A stretch of DNA of 64,000 nucleotides from SIG589 sp964566175 (GCA_964566175.1 CAZMHU010000005.1:1-64000), one strand, 5' to 3'; counted from the first letter of the stretch, positions 42,154-51,834 are shown. Program-made: numbers and translations. Notes: generated by a model not told the origin, from the sequence alone.

Positions 42154-44154
42154 ATGAGCAAAAGTATTCAATATTTAAAGGGCGTCGGCGAAAAAAGAGC
42201 ACGGTTATTTGCAAAACTGGGTGTTGATTCGGTCGACGCCCTTTTGCGCTATTATCCGCGCACATACATCGACTATCAAAACACAACCGATATTTTTTCC
42301 GCAGAGCCCGACACCACTGTTTGCATAAAGGCAGAAATTATAACCGATATCGAAGAGCGTGTTCACCGCAGAGGAATGTCGACATATCATTTTTCGGCGG
42401 CAGATGACAGCGGTCAAATGACGGTTACACTCTTCAACCAAAAATTCCTTGCCGGCAAACTTCACAGGGGCAGTACATATCTTTTTTACGGAAAGGTGAA
42501 CGGAAACCACTTTTTCAGAGAAATGTCCTCGCCCGAAATAAAGGAAAAAAATTTTGCGGGCATACACCCCATATACCACGCTTGCGAGGGCTTGCCGTCT
42601 AGAATTATCGAAAAGGCGGTAGCCGAAGCCTTACCCGAATGCGAAAGCGACCCCCTGCCCGCTGAAATTATCGAAAAATACAGGCTGTGTTCACTCTCCT
42701 ATGCACTGAAAAACATACATTTTCCGGCATCGGAACAGGCGCTTGCCGCCGCCCGCCGCAGACTTATATTTGAGGAACTTTTTTTGTTGCAAACAGGTCT
42801 TGCGCTTATGCGCGTAAAAAACAGTGGGGCGGGAATAGTTCTCGAAACCGATTATACAGAAGAATTTATACAACGGTTGCCTTTCACGCCCACCGGCGCG
42901 CAAGGGCGTGTTATAACCGAATGCACCGCCGATATGCAAAGCGGAAAACGTATGAACCGCCTTGTTCAAGGCGATGTCGGATGCGGAAAAACCGCCGTTG
43001 CCGCCGCACTTATCTACAACTGTGCCGCAAACGGCTACCAATCCGCGCTTATGGCACCGACGGAAATTTTGGCGGAACAGCATTATAAAACGCTTAAAGC
43101 CTTTTTTGCCGACAGCAAAATAAAGATCGAACTTTTAACCGGTTCTACCTCAAAGAAGGAAAAACTGCGAATAAAGTCCGAACTTGCCGACGGCAGTATT
43201 GATGTCGTTATCGGAACACACGCACTCATAGTTGACGATGTGAGTTTTTTCCGCCTTGCGCTCGTAATAACCGACGAGCAGCACCGTTTCGGCGTTAATC
43301 AGCGTGAACGGCTTGCAAACAAGGGCGAACACCCGCACACACTTGTAATGTCCGCCACGCCGATACCGCGAACTCTTGCCCTTATAATCTACGGTGACCT
43401 TTCGCTCAGCATTATTGACGAGTTGCCGTCGGGCAGGAGTCCCGTAAAATCGTTTGCCGTCGGAAGTGCCTTTCACGAGCGAATTTACCGATTTTTAAAG
43501 GAACAGATAAACACCGGCAGACAGGCATATATAATATGCCCGCTTGTAGAAGAAAGCGACAGTCCCCTGACATCGGCAGAAGAATACTATAAAAAACTCT
43601 CGTCGGGTGTTTTTGCGGGTTACCGTTTGGGTCTTTTACACGGAAAACAAAACGCCTCAGAAAAGGACTCAGTTATGAAAGCGTTTGCCAACGGCGACAT
43701 ACAACTGCTTATCGCTACAACGGTTGTTGAGGTCGGAGTAGATGTCCCCAATGCAACCGTTATGGTTATAGAAAACGCCGAGCGTTTCGGTCTTTCACAG
43801 TTGCATCAGTTAAGAGGACGTGTCGGCAGAGGAAAATTTGCGGCGTCCTGCATTTTGGTGTCGGATGACTGCGGCGAAGAAACAGCAGAACGGCTCAAAA
43901 CCCTCTGTTCAACCACCGACGGATTTAAAATTGCCGATGCCGACCTTGCCACAAGAGGACCGGGCGACTTTCTCGGAAAGCGTCAACACGGTTTGCCTGA
44001 ACTGAAAATCGCAAATATGCAGACCGATATTACCGCAATGCGTATTGCGGGCGACGAGGCGAGAGCGCTAGTCTCACGCGACCCGACACTTTCGGCGTTT
44101 CCCGCACTTAAAAACACGGTAAACAGGCTTTTCAGCACAGCATATAGCCTGTGA
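42154..44154 (+). CDS. recG: ATP-dependent DNA helicase RecG
   Basis: A 666-residue RecG that remodels stalled replication forks and branch-migrates Holliday junctions. The N-terminal wedge/OB domain starts YLKGVGEKRARLFAKLGVDS; the helicase core has the Q-like LPFTPTGAQ, Walker A GDVGCGKT (about residues 270-277), motif II DEQHRFG, SATPIPRTL and motif VI QLRGRVGRG. Length is near the family norm of about 680. It starts directly after the fakA stop and is closed by a strong terminator. Confidence 0.97.
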   Translation: MSKSIQYLKGVGEKRARLFAKLGVDSVDALLRYYPRTYIDYQNTTDIFSAEPDTTVCIKAEIITDIEERVHRRGMSTYHFSAADDSGQMTVTLFNQKFLAGKLHRGSTYLFYGKVNGNHFFREMSSPEIKEKNFAGIHPIYHACEGLPSRIIEKAVAEALPECESDPLPAEIIEKYRLCSLSYALKNIHFPASEQALAAARRRLIFEELFLLQTGLALMRVKNSGAGIVLETDYTEEFIQRLPFTPTGAQGRVITECTADMQSGKRMNRLVQGDVGCGKTAVAAALIYNCAANGYQSALMAPTEILAEQHYKTLKAFFADSKIKIELLTGSTSKKEKLRIKSELADGSIDVVIGTHALIVDDVSFFRLALVITDEQHRFGVNQRERLANKGEHPHTLVMSATPIPRTLALIIYGDLSLSIIDELPSGRSPVKSFAVGSAFHERIYRFLKEQINTGRQAYIICPLVEESDSPLTSAEEYYKKLSSGVFAGYRLGLLHGKQNASEKDSVMKAFANGDIQLLIATTVVEVGVDVPNATVMVIENAERFGLSQLHQLRGRVGRGKFAASCILVSDDCGEETAERLKTLCSTTDGFKIADADLATRGPGDFLGKRQHGLPELKIANMQTDITAMRIAGDEARALVSRDPTLSAFPALKNTVNRLFSTAYSL

Positions 44155-44171
44155 TTTTCAATACTAAAAAC

Positions 44172-44206
44172 AAAAAGTGCCGTCCATCGGGATGGCACTT
44201 TTTTTA
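44172..44206. terminator. bidirectional terminator between recG and GH106 genes
   Basis: AAAAAGTGCCGTCC pairs with GGATGGCACTTTTT around a 3-4-nt loop, followed by more T on the plus strand and preceded by A-runs that serve the convergent minus-strand gene. Confidence 0.92.
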
Positions 44207-47143
44207 TTAGAACTCTATTCCGAATTTTACAAAACTGTAATTGTCTGTCCAAGCGGGTTTTGTTGGGTCGTCGCTCCAACCGTGCTTATCTGTAAATGTA
44301 TCGGGGCCTACATCATAAACCTCGCCCTGCGGTCTGTGGTGCGGGCCGAGCATATTTCGGTTTCCCGAATAAAGTTTAAAGACAAATTCGTTCTCGCCGT
44401 CCTTAACAAGATCGGTAACGTCAAGCGTATAGGGACTGAAACCGAAAAGACCCGCCTTTTGTCCGTTGACGTAAAGTTCCGCCGCCGGAGCATTAAGGCT
44501 CGAAAGCGTAACATTATACTGTATGCCGTCCTTTTTCTCAACCGTCACATTCTGTGAAAGCGAAATATTTCCCGCAAAGAAGAGGTTTCCGCTTTCGGTA
44601 ATGCGGTCAATATCCATACTGCTCTCGCGACCTACAATTTCAAAACGCTTGCCAGTGAATACGGTGTTTCGCTCACCGTAGGTGTATTCATCAAGCGAAC
44701 GCACGCCGAAATCACCAATCAGGTATATGCTTTCAATTTCGGTATCATAGGTCAACTTATTGCGCTCGGTTTCGTGAACGTTTTCACCGAAGATAACATC
44801 ATAAACCTTTTGACGCTGATAGAAATCGGTGTCAAGGATTATTTCGTTTTCGCCGGTCTTTACATAACTCGAAATATCGGTTTTTCTGAAAGCCTTATCT
44901 ATTTCCCAGCCACAGTCCTCAAACGCAACGGCAGAACCGTTAACTGACATTTTAAACTGTTGCGGCGTTTCGCTCAAAAGGAACAGACGCGAAGGCTTCT
45001 CGGCAACCGAGAAACGGAAGCGCAGAGACACCTTGCACGGACGCTTGAGAACGAGCAACTCCGAAAATAGGTTAATAACCGCTTTTTCTTCCTGCCAATC
45101 GCCGCCGTCAATACTGTATGTGCAGGTATCGAGGGTGAGCATATTATCGGTGCTGTCGCAAACGTCGAAACGGCGCTCAAACGGTATTGTGAAAATTTCC
45201 TGCTTTTTATATTCGGACGGCTTTTTCTGTGCAAGCAGAACAATCGGTTCTTTTCCGGTAAAGGAGAGCACGGCACTTGTAATACCGTTTTCGGTCTTGC
45301 TCTCAACAGGGGTCTCTTTTTCGCTGACAACGTCCAAAAGCGACAGCGAATATTCGCCCTTTGTTTCAAACGTTGCGGTGCGCTCATAGTCGGTTAAATT
45401 GATTACATAGAAAAGTTTTTCCTCACCCACACAACGCTCGGCAATGTGAATACCCACGGTTTCTTTGCCGTTTTCTTTAAGCGACGGCATTTCGTCACTG
45501 TGAAGTACCGACAAATCGTTTTCATCAATTACACTGCAAAGCGCCTTGAGTTTTTGGGTGCGGCTGTCTTTTCTGCCGTCTATTAAAGTCGGAACTTTTA
45601 TTGCAAAAAGACGTCCGCCGTTTTCGGCAAACTTTATAAGCAAATCGCACGTGTTGGAAGAGATAACGTCAATCTTCGGCAAAAGTACGGTATTATAGCG
45701 GCATTTTCCGATAACGATTTCGTTTCCGTCAACCTTTGCGTGACGTTCCATTATGACCTCACTACCGTAATGGTGAAGAAGATGTTCATCGTTGAGTCGG
45801 TCGGAGAAGAGGTCAAAATACTGCGCGTATTTGCTTATATTATCGGGGGTTTCACACTCAAAGAGTGCGTTTGCGGTAAATATCGGGTGGATAACAAGCA
45901 ACGGTGCGGGCTCTTTTGTGCTGTCAAGCAATGCACCGAGTTTTGCAAAATACGTATTAAGCATATTATATCCCGCATCATACCACGGAAGTTGCATAAA
46001 CAGTGCGGCGGGGTAGTCACGCTTTCGAAGTCCTCTGAGAGTGTACGCCTCAAGGTGCTGACATACCGTGGAAACACCGTTTACAAACTGCCAACCGGCA
46101 ATAAGGCGCAGATAATTAAGCGATACGTCCCAGCCGCAAAGCGCAAATGTTTCAGTTATCGACTGTCTTCCGAACTGCGCGGCGGCACTGCCGAGTTGCT
46201 TTGCCGCAAGGGCACTGCCGAGTTTTCTTCCGAGCCAATCCATACCCGGAATATCCATATATTCATAGCACGGCATAGTGTCGGCAACCGAGCGGGTTTG
46301 CGAGTCCAAGCAGACCTCACCCATCATATGACCCGTTAGCATACAGTTATGCTCGTGACACCAATCGTACATCTGTTTTATAAAATTTTGACGGTAGAGT
46401 TCGCCTACCATACGCCAATAATCATAACGCACGGCATTGGTGTTTTCATATCCGCCGAAGAGTGAGGGTAGATTTTCCGTAATGCTATAGCCGTAACGCT
46501 TTGAAAACTCCTCTTCAAACACCTGCGACCACGGAAACTCCCACGTATTGTTAAACTGAGGTTCGTCGGTGAAAAAACCTTTGAGAGTTTTTCCGAACTC
46601 GGACGAAAAACGCTTATAATATTCGTCGTGGGTAACCTGTAGGAAATACTTTATGGACTCGGGATTAAAAGCGTCGATATAATACTTGTTAAGATTAAGA
46701 CGGTATGCAACAACACCTACCGCTGCCGTATCGGTTCTCTCATATCCGTCGGAGGAAAGTTTGAACATTGCAACGGTGTTTTCAGGTTCTTCATCGACGT
46801 CGAGCACAACGGCAACAATACGCTTTTGCCAATATTCATATCCGCGCGATGGAACTTTGCCGTCCGCAAATCCGCTCGGCCAGCCGTTTTCGTCATATGC
46901 CCACGCGTCCATACCGGTCTTTTTTGCCTCATCAACCGCCGCACCGACAATATCAAACCAATCGTCGCTCAGATATTCGGTTTCGAGTCCGCCGCGTGCG
47001 TGCATAAAAAATCCGCCGTTATTCGAATCACGCATAACGTTTACCTGTCTGCGAATTTCGTTTTCTTCAAGCGCGTCGTTCCAACTCCAGAAAGGAATCG
47101 AGCGATGTGCGCGCTCGTTTTCAAACAATGCTTTTATATCCAT
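44207..47143 (-). CDS. glycoside hydrolase, family 106-like (alpha-L-rhamnosidase)
   Basis: A 978-residue protein resembling GH106 enzymes, which release terminal L-rhamnose from pectin side chains and plant glycosides. Recognisable blocks are PFWSWNDALEENEIRRQV (about residues 17-34), GGFFMHARGGLETEYLS (about 42-58), WAYDENGWPSGFA, KGFFTDEPQFNN and LTGHMMGEVCL, followed by C-terminal jelly-roll domains (about 650-978). No signal peptide is seen with the ATG at 47143, which follows AGGAGG; an upstream in-frame ATG at 47215 lacks a site. Intracellular action on imported oligosaccharides would feed the fucose/rhamnose microcompartment. Catalytic residues were not mapped. Confidence 0.8.
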   Translation of the reverse strand: MDIKALFENERAHRSIPFWSWNDALEENEIRRQVNVMRDSNNGGFFMHARGGLETEYLSDDWFDIVGAAVDEAKKTGMDAWAYDENGWPSGFADGKVPSRGYEYWQKRIVAVVLDVDEEPENTVAMFKLSSDGYERTDTAAVGVVAYRLNLNKYYIDAFNPESIKYFLQVTHDEYYKRFSSEFGKTLKGFFTDEPQFNNTWEFPWSQVFEEEFSKRYGYSITENLPSLFGGYENTNAVRYDYWRMVGELYRQNFIKQMYDWCHEHNCMLTGHMMGEVCLDSQTRSVADTMPCYEYMDIPGMDWLGRKLGSALAAKQLGSAAAQFGRQSITETFALCGWDVSLNYLRLIAGWQFVNGVSTVCQHLEAYTLRGLRKRDYPAALFMQLPWYDAGYNMLNTYFAKLGALLDSTKEPAPLLVIHPIFTANALFECETPDNISKYAQYFDLFSDRLNDEHLLHHYGSEVIMERHAKVDGNEIVIGKCRYNTVLLPKIDVISSNTCDLLIKFAENGGRLFAIKVPTLIDGRKDSRTQKLKALCSVIDENDLSVLHSDEMPSLKENGKETVGIHIAERCVGEEKLFYVINLTDYERTATFETKGEYSLSLLDVVSEKETPVESKTENGITSAVLSFTGKEPIVLLAQKKPSEYKKQEIFTIPFERRFDVCDSTDNMLTLDTCTYSIDGGDWQEEKAVINLFSELLVLKRPCKVSLRFRFSVAEKPSRLFLLSETPQQFKMSVNGSAVAFEDCGWEIDKAFRKTDISSYVKTGENEIILDTDFYQRQKVYDVIFGENVHETERNKLTYDTEIESIYLIGDFGVRSLDEYTYGERNTVFTGKRFEIVGRESSMDIDRITESGNLFFAGNISLSQNVTVEKKDGIQYNVTLSSLNAPAAELYVNGQKAGLFGFSPYTLDVTDLVKDGENEFVFKLYSGNRNMLGPHHRPQGEVYDVGPDTFTDKHGWSDDPTKPAWTDNYSFVKFGIEF

Positions 47144-47239
47144 AAAAAGTCCTCCTGTGCAATATATCACCGATAATGTGTGAGTATATGGATATATTAT
47201 CATTACATTATACAAAAATCAACAAGATATTTGTTTTTT

Positions 47240-47294
47240 AAAAATAAAAAATCCACCATTTTCACGGCGAAGGGCAGCCGCGTAAACGGTGGCG
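47240..47294 (-). terminator. terminator of SOS small gene
   Basis: On the minus strand CCACC (47293-47289) pairs with GGTGG (47258-47254), enclosing further pairs, and an ATTTTTTATTTTT run follows. It closes the 47532 gene and separates it from the GH106 gene. Confidence 0.65.
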
Positions 47295-47346
47295 TGTGTA
47301 GTATGTGTCAAAAAGCAAAGTTTAAAAGCAAAAGACGCAAAAGCAA

Positions 47347-47532
47347 TTATGCGCAGTGAGAAAAATCCTCTGCCTTTACAATAACGGCGTGCTTAGACTG
47401 CTTGGACTCTCTAAAGCGGGCGGCTATTTTTTCTTCAAAAGCAATAAGCCTGTCCTCGCACAAAACCGCATATACAACAGCGGCGCCCATAAGAATTTCA
47501 ACAATACTGCTTACTACAAATCCGGTACTCAT
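47347..47532 (-). CDS. small SOS-regulated single-pass membrane protein
   Basis: A 61-residue protein: MSTGFVVSSIVEILMGAAVV and YAVLCEDR form one N-terminal membrane segment (about residues 4-26), followed by an amphipathic, charged cytoplasmic-type tail (RLIAFEEKIAARFRESKQSK). I know no family for it. The ATG at 47532 follows AGGAGGA at good spacing; an in-frame ATG at 47607 would overlap the promoter -35 and is rejected. A perfect promoter and a perfect Firmicutes SOS box precede it, so DNA damage should induce it. By analogy with YneA and SidA, a small membrane-bound division inhibitor is the first hypothesis, but no homology is claimed. Confidence 0.8.
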   Translation of the reverse strand: MSTGFVVSSIVEILMGAAVVYAVLCEDRLIAFEEKIAARFRESKQSKHAVIVKAEDFSHCA

Positions 47533-47550
47533 AATCTGTTTCCTCCTAAA

Positions 47551-47564
47551 CGAACATTTGTTCG
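47551..47564 (-). promoter_or_regulatory. LexA/SOS box
   Basis: CGAACATTTGTTCG matches the Bacillus-type SOS consensus CGAAC-N4-GTTCG at every defined position. It lies between the -10 and the ribosome site of the small gene, where LexA would block transcription. Confidence 0.9.
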
Positions 47565-47578
47565 TTTTCTGTAAATTT

Positions 47579-47607
47579 ATTATAATACGGGGTTTTTGAT
47601 TTGTCAA
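47579..47607 (-). promoter_or_regulatory. consensus promoter of SOS small gene
   Basis: Minus-strand TTGACA (47607-47602), 17-nt spacer, TATAAT (47584-47579): full consensus. The transcript should begin near 47572, just before the SOS box. Confidence 0.92.
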
Positions 47608-47700
47608 CCCCCTTTTTTCGTTTTTATTCTACATTTTTCAAAGTCCCGATAAACGGACTTTGCGCTTTTTGCTTTTTATTTTTATTGCGCTTTTTTGATG

Positions 47701-47729
47701 TTGATATTTTAATAATATGAAAGTATAAT
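47701..47729 (+). promoter_or_regulatory. murD promoter
   Basis: TTGATA (47701-47706) and TATAAT (47724-47729) with a 17-nt spacer, 40 nt before the start codon. The 47,640 area also has a short AAAGTCC/GGACTTT hairpin of unclear function. Confidence 0.75.
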
Positions 47730-47769
47730 ATAAATATATGATTATATTGTTTTTTTGGAGGACTGATTT

Positions 47770-49149
47770 ATGGACTGCAAACAGTTCTGGAATACTCTCA
47801 GCGGAAAGAAAATCGCTATGTGCGGTATTGGTATAAGCAATTCACAACTCGTGCTGGACTTTTTGAAAAAGGGAGCGCGTGTTTACGCCTGTGACAAGCG
47901 CACGCGTGAGCAAATCGGCGAACTTGCCGACAAAATCGAAGCGGCGGGCGCCGAACTTCGCCTGGGCGAACACTACCTCGACAATCTTGAGGTTGACATA
48001 ATCTTCCGCACCCCCGGTATGAGTTTTAATCTGCCGGAACTTTCATCGGCACGCAAAAAGGGTATTGCCGTAACAAGCGAGATGGAAGTGTTTTTCGACC
48101 TCTGCCCCGCCACCGTTTTCGCAGTGACCGGTTCGGACGGCAAAACCACCACAACCACCCTTATCGCAAAAATGCTCGAACGCGAGGGCAAAACTGTTCA
48201 CGTCGGCGGCAATATCGGCTCTCCGCTGTTGCCGATAATTGACAAGATTAAACCCGAGGATTATGTTGTTGTCGAACTTTCTTCCTTCCAACTTATCTCT
48301 ATGAGAAAGAGTCCCGACGTTGCCGTTGTTACAAACGTTGCCCCAAACCATCTCGACGTTCACAAAAACATGGACGAATATGTCGAGGCAAAGCGCAACA
48401 TACTGCTTCATCAAAACGCTTTCTCCCGCACCGTGCTTAATTACGATAACGAAATCACCGTCGGATTTAAGCCCGATGTCAGAGGACAGTTGCTCGGTTT
48501 CAGCCTTGAACACAGCGTTAAAAACGGTGCTTGGCTCGACGGCGACGGTATGCTCCATATGTGCTACCGCGGTATCGACGTTCCGCTGCTTGACCGCAAG
48601 GACATTGCCATACTCGGCGACCACAACGTTGCAAACTACCTTGCCGCTATTTCCGCCGTTTGGGGGTATGTCAGCGCCGAGAGCATACGTGATGTTGCAA
48701 AGAGTTTTAACGGCGTTGAACACCGCAATGAATTTATCCGTCAGAAAAACGGCGTAAAATATTACAACGACTCCATTGCAAGCAGTCCGACCAGAACCAT
48801 TGCGGGACTCAAAGTGTTTGACGGCAATGTTATTTTGATTGCAGGCGGCTACGACAAACACATTCCGTTTGAGCCTATGGCACCCTACGTAATAGACAAA
48901 GTCAAACTTTTACTCCTTTCGGGCCCGACAGCCGACGCTATCGAACAGGCGATTATAACCTGTCCCGAATATCACGGCTCGCCCGAAATCATAAAGGTTG
49001 CCGATATAAAACAGGCGACCGAAATAGCACACGGACGTGCCGTTGCGGGCGATATTGTAACACTCAGCCCCGCCTGTGCAAGTTTTGACGCTTTCCCGAA
49101 TTTTGCCGCAAGAGGTAAATATTTTAAAGAGTTGGTGAACAATCTTTGA
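47770..49149 (+). CDS. murD: UDP-N-acetylmuramoyl-L-alanine--D-glutamate ligase
   Basis: A 459-residue cytoplasmic Mur ligase that adds D-glutamate to UDP-MurNAc-L-Ala. It has the ATP loop VTGSDGKTTTTTLIAKML (about residues 119-136), the Mg-binding VELSSFQL (about 166-173), NVAPNHLDVH, the central ILGDHNVANYLAA and GVEHRNEF, and YNDSIASSPTRT. Length is typical. It is separated from other dcw genes and heads a block with two M42 peptidases; its stop overlaps the next start (TTGA). Confidence 0.95.
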   Translation: MDCKQFWNTLSGKKIAMCGIGISNSQLVLDFLKKGARVYACDKRTREQIGELADKIEAAGAELRLGEHYLDNLEVDIIFRTPGMSFNLPELSSARKKGIAVTSEMEVFFDLCPATVFAVTGSDGKTTTTTLIAKMLEREGKTVHVGGNIGSPLLPIIDKIKPEDYVVVELSSFQLISMRKSPDVAVVTNVAPNHLDVHKNMDEYVEAKRNILLHQNAFSRTVLNYDNEITVGFKPDVRGQLLGFSLEHSVKNGAWLDGDGMLHMCYRGIDVPLLDRKDIAILGDHNVANYLAAISAVWGYVSAESIRDVAKSFNGVEHRNEFIRQKNGVKYYNDSIASSPTRTIAGLKVFDGNVILIAGGYDKHIPFEPMAPYVIDKVKLLLLSGPTADAIEQAIITCPEYHGSPEIIKVADIKQATEIAHGRAVAGDIVTLSPACASFDAFPNFAARGKYFKELVNNL

Positions 49150-50159
49150 TTAACATAAAAGAAACCGTTATTGCACTGTCAAACAGTGTTTGCATAGCAC
49201 ATATTGACGAAACCGTTACCCTTGCCGAAAAAACGCTTGGTGACGGATTTGAAAAAAAGCGTCTTTACGGAAATGCGCTTTCCGCGTTTATAAAAGGCAA
49301 AACAGACCGCACTCTTCTTGTTGAAGCACACACCGACGAAATCGGATTTATTGTTACAGACGTTCGCGATGACGGTTTTGTTAAAGTTGCCTGTGCCGGC
49401 GGTTTTGATGTTCGTGCTTTGCCGTCACACAGAGTTATAATTCACGGAAAAGAGGATATTCCCGCGGTATTCACAAGCGTTCCGCCGCATCTCTCAAACG
49501 GCGATGCCGAGTTTGATGATATCTCCAAACTCTCGCTCGATACAGGACTCGAAGAGACGGCACGCGAACTTATCTCTGCCGGTGACCTCGCGACCTATGA
49601 TAAAAAAGCGTGTGAACTTTGCGGCAACCGAGTAACCGGGAAATCGCTTGATAACCGTGCCGGTGTTGCGACACTTCTTTGCCTTGCTGAAAAACTTGAA
49701 AAAGAACAGCCGCCGATAAACGTTTTGCTCCTTTTCTGCAGTGCCGAGGAATTGGGTCTTCGGGGCGCAAAAACCGCCGCTTTTTCCTGTGAATGCGACG
49801 AGGCGATAGCAGTAGATGTCAGTTTTGCGGCATTCCCCGAGATCTCGCCCGAAGAATGCGGAAAGTTGGGACACGGCCCTATGATAGGCATTTCGCCCAT
49901 ACTCTCAAACGCCGTTGTTAAAAAACTCACCGAAACCGCAAAAGAAGGCGGTATTCCCTACCAGTGTGAAGTTATGGGCGGAACGACCGCTACCGACGCC
50001 GATGTATTATCGGTTACCAAATCGGGCATACCGACAGGGCTGTTATCAATTCCGCTACGCAATATGCACACCGACGCCGAGGTTATCGACACGGCGGATA
50101 TAACCTCAACAGCCGAGTTGCTTTATGCCTATATTATGTCGGGAGGTGCGGTATGTTAG
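49146..50159 (+). CDS. M42-family aminopeptidase (glutamyl aminopeptidase/endoglucanase-like)
   Basis: A 337-residue M42 metallopeptidase. Zinc ligands and family blocks are LVEAHTDEIGFIV (His, about residues 58-70), GKSLDNRAGVATLL (Asp, about 166-179), FCSAEELGLRGAK (catalytic Glu pair, about 198-210), AIAVDVSF (Asp) and MHTDAEVI near the end. It trims N-terminal residues from peptides in the cytoplasm. The start is TTG overlapping the murD stop. It is diverged from the next M42 copy. Confidence 0.88.
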   Translation: MINIKETVIALSNSVCIAHIDETVTLAEKTLGDGFEKKRLYGNALSAFIKGKTDRTLLVEAHTDEIGFIVTDVRDDGFVKVACAGGFDVRALPSHRVIIHGKEDIPAVFTSVPPHLSNGDAEFDDISKLSLDTGLEETARELISAGDLATYDKKACELCGNRVTGKSLDNRAGVATLLCLAEKLEKEQPPINVLLLFCSAEELGLRGAKTAAFSCECDEAIAVDVSFAAFPEISPEECGKLGHGPMIGISPILSNAVVKKLTETAKEGGIPYQCEVMGGTTATDADVLSVTKSGIPTGLLSIPLRNMHTDAEVIDTADITSTAELLYAYIMSGGAVC

Positions 50160-51154
50160 ACCTTATAAAAAAATTATGTGAAGCGGACGGCGTTTCCGGA
50201 AACGAGGACGGCGTCAGGGCGGTTATTATCGAAGAAATTCGCGATTTTTGCGAATACCGCATAGACGGTATGGGTAATATTATCGCTTTTAAAAAGGGTA
50301 AAAATCGTCCGAAACAAAAAATTATGATAGATGCTCACACCGATGAGGTTGGCGTTATCGCAACGTATATTACCAATGACGGTCTTATAAAATTTTCGAC
50401 TGTCGGCGGAATTAACACCGAGTGTCTGTTGTCCCAACGTGTACGTTTCGGAGAAACGAAAGGCGTTATCGGCTGTAAACCCGTTCACCTGACAAGTGCC
50501 GACGAACGTAAAAAACTTCCCTCTGTGGACAAACTTTATATTGATATCGGCTGTGATACCAAAGCCGATGCGGAAAGGTTTGTTTCGGTGGGCGATACGG
50601 CAGTTTTCGATGTTCCGTTTTACACTGACGGCAAAAACATAACGGCACGTGCTATCGATGATCGTGCGGGTTGCGCAATACTGATAAAACTCATACAAAG
50701 CGAACAGGAATATGATTTTTATGCCACCTTCACCGTACAGGAAGAGGTCGGCACGCGCGGCGCCGCCTGTGCCGCATATTCCGTTGCGCCCGACTGTGCA
50801 ATTTGTCTTGAAGCGACCACTGCGTCGGACATACCCGACGTTCAAAACGAAAAGCGGGTTTGCCTTGTCGGAAACGGCCCTGTTATATCATTTATGGATA
50901 GGGGCACGCTCTATGACAGAGAACTTTTCACTAAAGCGATAAACAGCGGCATTCCATGTCAGGTAAAGACGGCGGTTGCGGGCGGAAACAATTCGAGTGC
51001 CGTTCAGCGTTCACGCGGCGGCGTTAAAACATTGGCGATATCCGTACCCTGCCGATACATCCATTCGCCCTCCTGTCACGCAGCACTTTCGGACATTGAA
51101 GACGCGGCAAGGCTTTGCGAATATATGCTCTGCCGTCAAGGAGAAAGTTTATGA
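50153..51154 (+). CDS. M42-family aminopeptidase, second copy
   Basis: A 333-residue M42 peptidase: LCEADGVSGNEDGVRAVI (the usual M42 N-terminus), MIDAHTDEVGVIA, TARAIDDRAGCAILI, FTVQEEVGTRGA with the catalytic Glu pair, ICLEATTASDIP and IPCRYIHSPSCHA. It overlaps the first copy by 7 nt and the acetyltransferase by 4 nt. M42 enzymes often assemble as mixed dodecamers, so two adjacent copies may form one complex (inference). Confidence 0.93.
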   Translation: MLDLIKKLCEADGVSGNEDGVRAVIIEEIRDFCEYRIDGMGNIIAFKKGKNRPKQKIMIDAHTDEVGVIATYITNDGLIKFSTVGGINTECLLSQRVRFGETKGVIGCKPVHLTSADERKKLPSVDKLYIDIGCDTKADAERFVSVGDTAVFDVPFYTDGKNITARAIDDRAGCAILIKLIQSEQEYDFYATFTVQEEVGTRGAACAAYSVAPDCAICLEATTASDIPDVQNEKRVCLVGNGPVISFMDRGTLYDRELFTKAINSGIPCQVKTAVAGGNNSSAVQRSRGGVKTLAISVPCRYIHSPSCHAALSDIEDAARLCEYMLCRQGESL

Positions 51155-51834
51155 TTAAACTTGTCAGCCGTTTTTCCGAAGAGCCGATTGCCGACCCGAA
51201 TTATATAAAAATTGCCGCAAGCATAAAAGCCTACGGTCTTTCGCGCCCGTTTTGCACAGTTTGGCAGAGCGGGAGCGCTCTTCTTTGCCGAATTGACGGT
51301 TTTTTTACGCTTTATGGTGACGATTTCGACGCAGATGAGGTTCGCACATTTATAAACGCCGTCGGTGCTGTCGGACTATCCTGTAGCAGTGCCGCCGCCG
51401 AGCGGCTCTCCCTTCCGCACAAAACTTATACCGTTATGAAAAGTGAGCGCGGGCTTGCCGCACAGGCGGATTTTTCGCCCACCTGTGACGAGGTTTACAG
51501 ACTTCTCGCTCTCGGCAGTGACGGCGATATCTCTCTGCCGGAACGCACCGCATTTATTGCCGACCTTTCCCACCGCATACGCCACGAAACGGCGTTTGCC
51601 TGCACCCTTAAAGAAACGGTTTGCACGGTACCATACATAACCGACAGCGGTGCACTCATATGCGGAGTGTCGGCGGGAGAAAGCCGAGGAGCGGGCTTTA
51701 CGGGAATGTGTGTTGCCGCCGCAGTAAATCACGCCGCGCGTCCCTGTTTTGTGATTTGCAGTGAGTCGCTTATACCGTTTTATAAAAAATTCGGTTTTAC
51801 GGAATGCGGCAAAAACGCAGAAATAATATTTTAA
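51151..51834 (+). CDS. GNAT-family acetyltransferase-like protein
   Basis: A 227-residue protein whose C-terminal half looks like a GNAT fold: GALICGVSAGESRGAGFTGM (acetyl-CoA-binding region, about residues 168-187), CFVICSESLIPFYKKFGFTE (about 199-218). The N-terminal half (about 1-100) is unlike the usual single-domain enzymes and has no clear motif. The ATG at 51151 overlaps the previous stop (ATGA) and follows GGAGAAAG. Substrate unknown. Confidence 0.75.
   Translation: MIKLVSRFSEEPIADPNYIKIAASIKAYGLSRPFCTVWQSGSALLCRIDGFFTLYGDDFDADEVRTFINAVGAVGLSCSSAAAERLSLPHKTYTVMKSERGLAAQADFSPTCDEVYRLLALGSDGDISLPERTAFIADLSHRIRHETAFACTLKETVCTVPYITDSGALICGVSAGESRGAGFTGMCVAAAVNHAARPCFVICSESLIPFYKKFGFTECGKNAEIIF

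Noticed and set aside
47639..47665. AAAGTCC/GGACTTT hairpin as a terminator
   Set aside because: Loop of 8 nt and no immediate T-run on either strand; noted only within the murD promoter entry.
48043..48861. 272-residue minus-strand open frame
   Set aside because: Antisense to murD, no start signals, no motifs.
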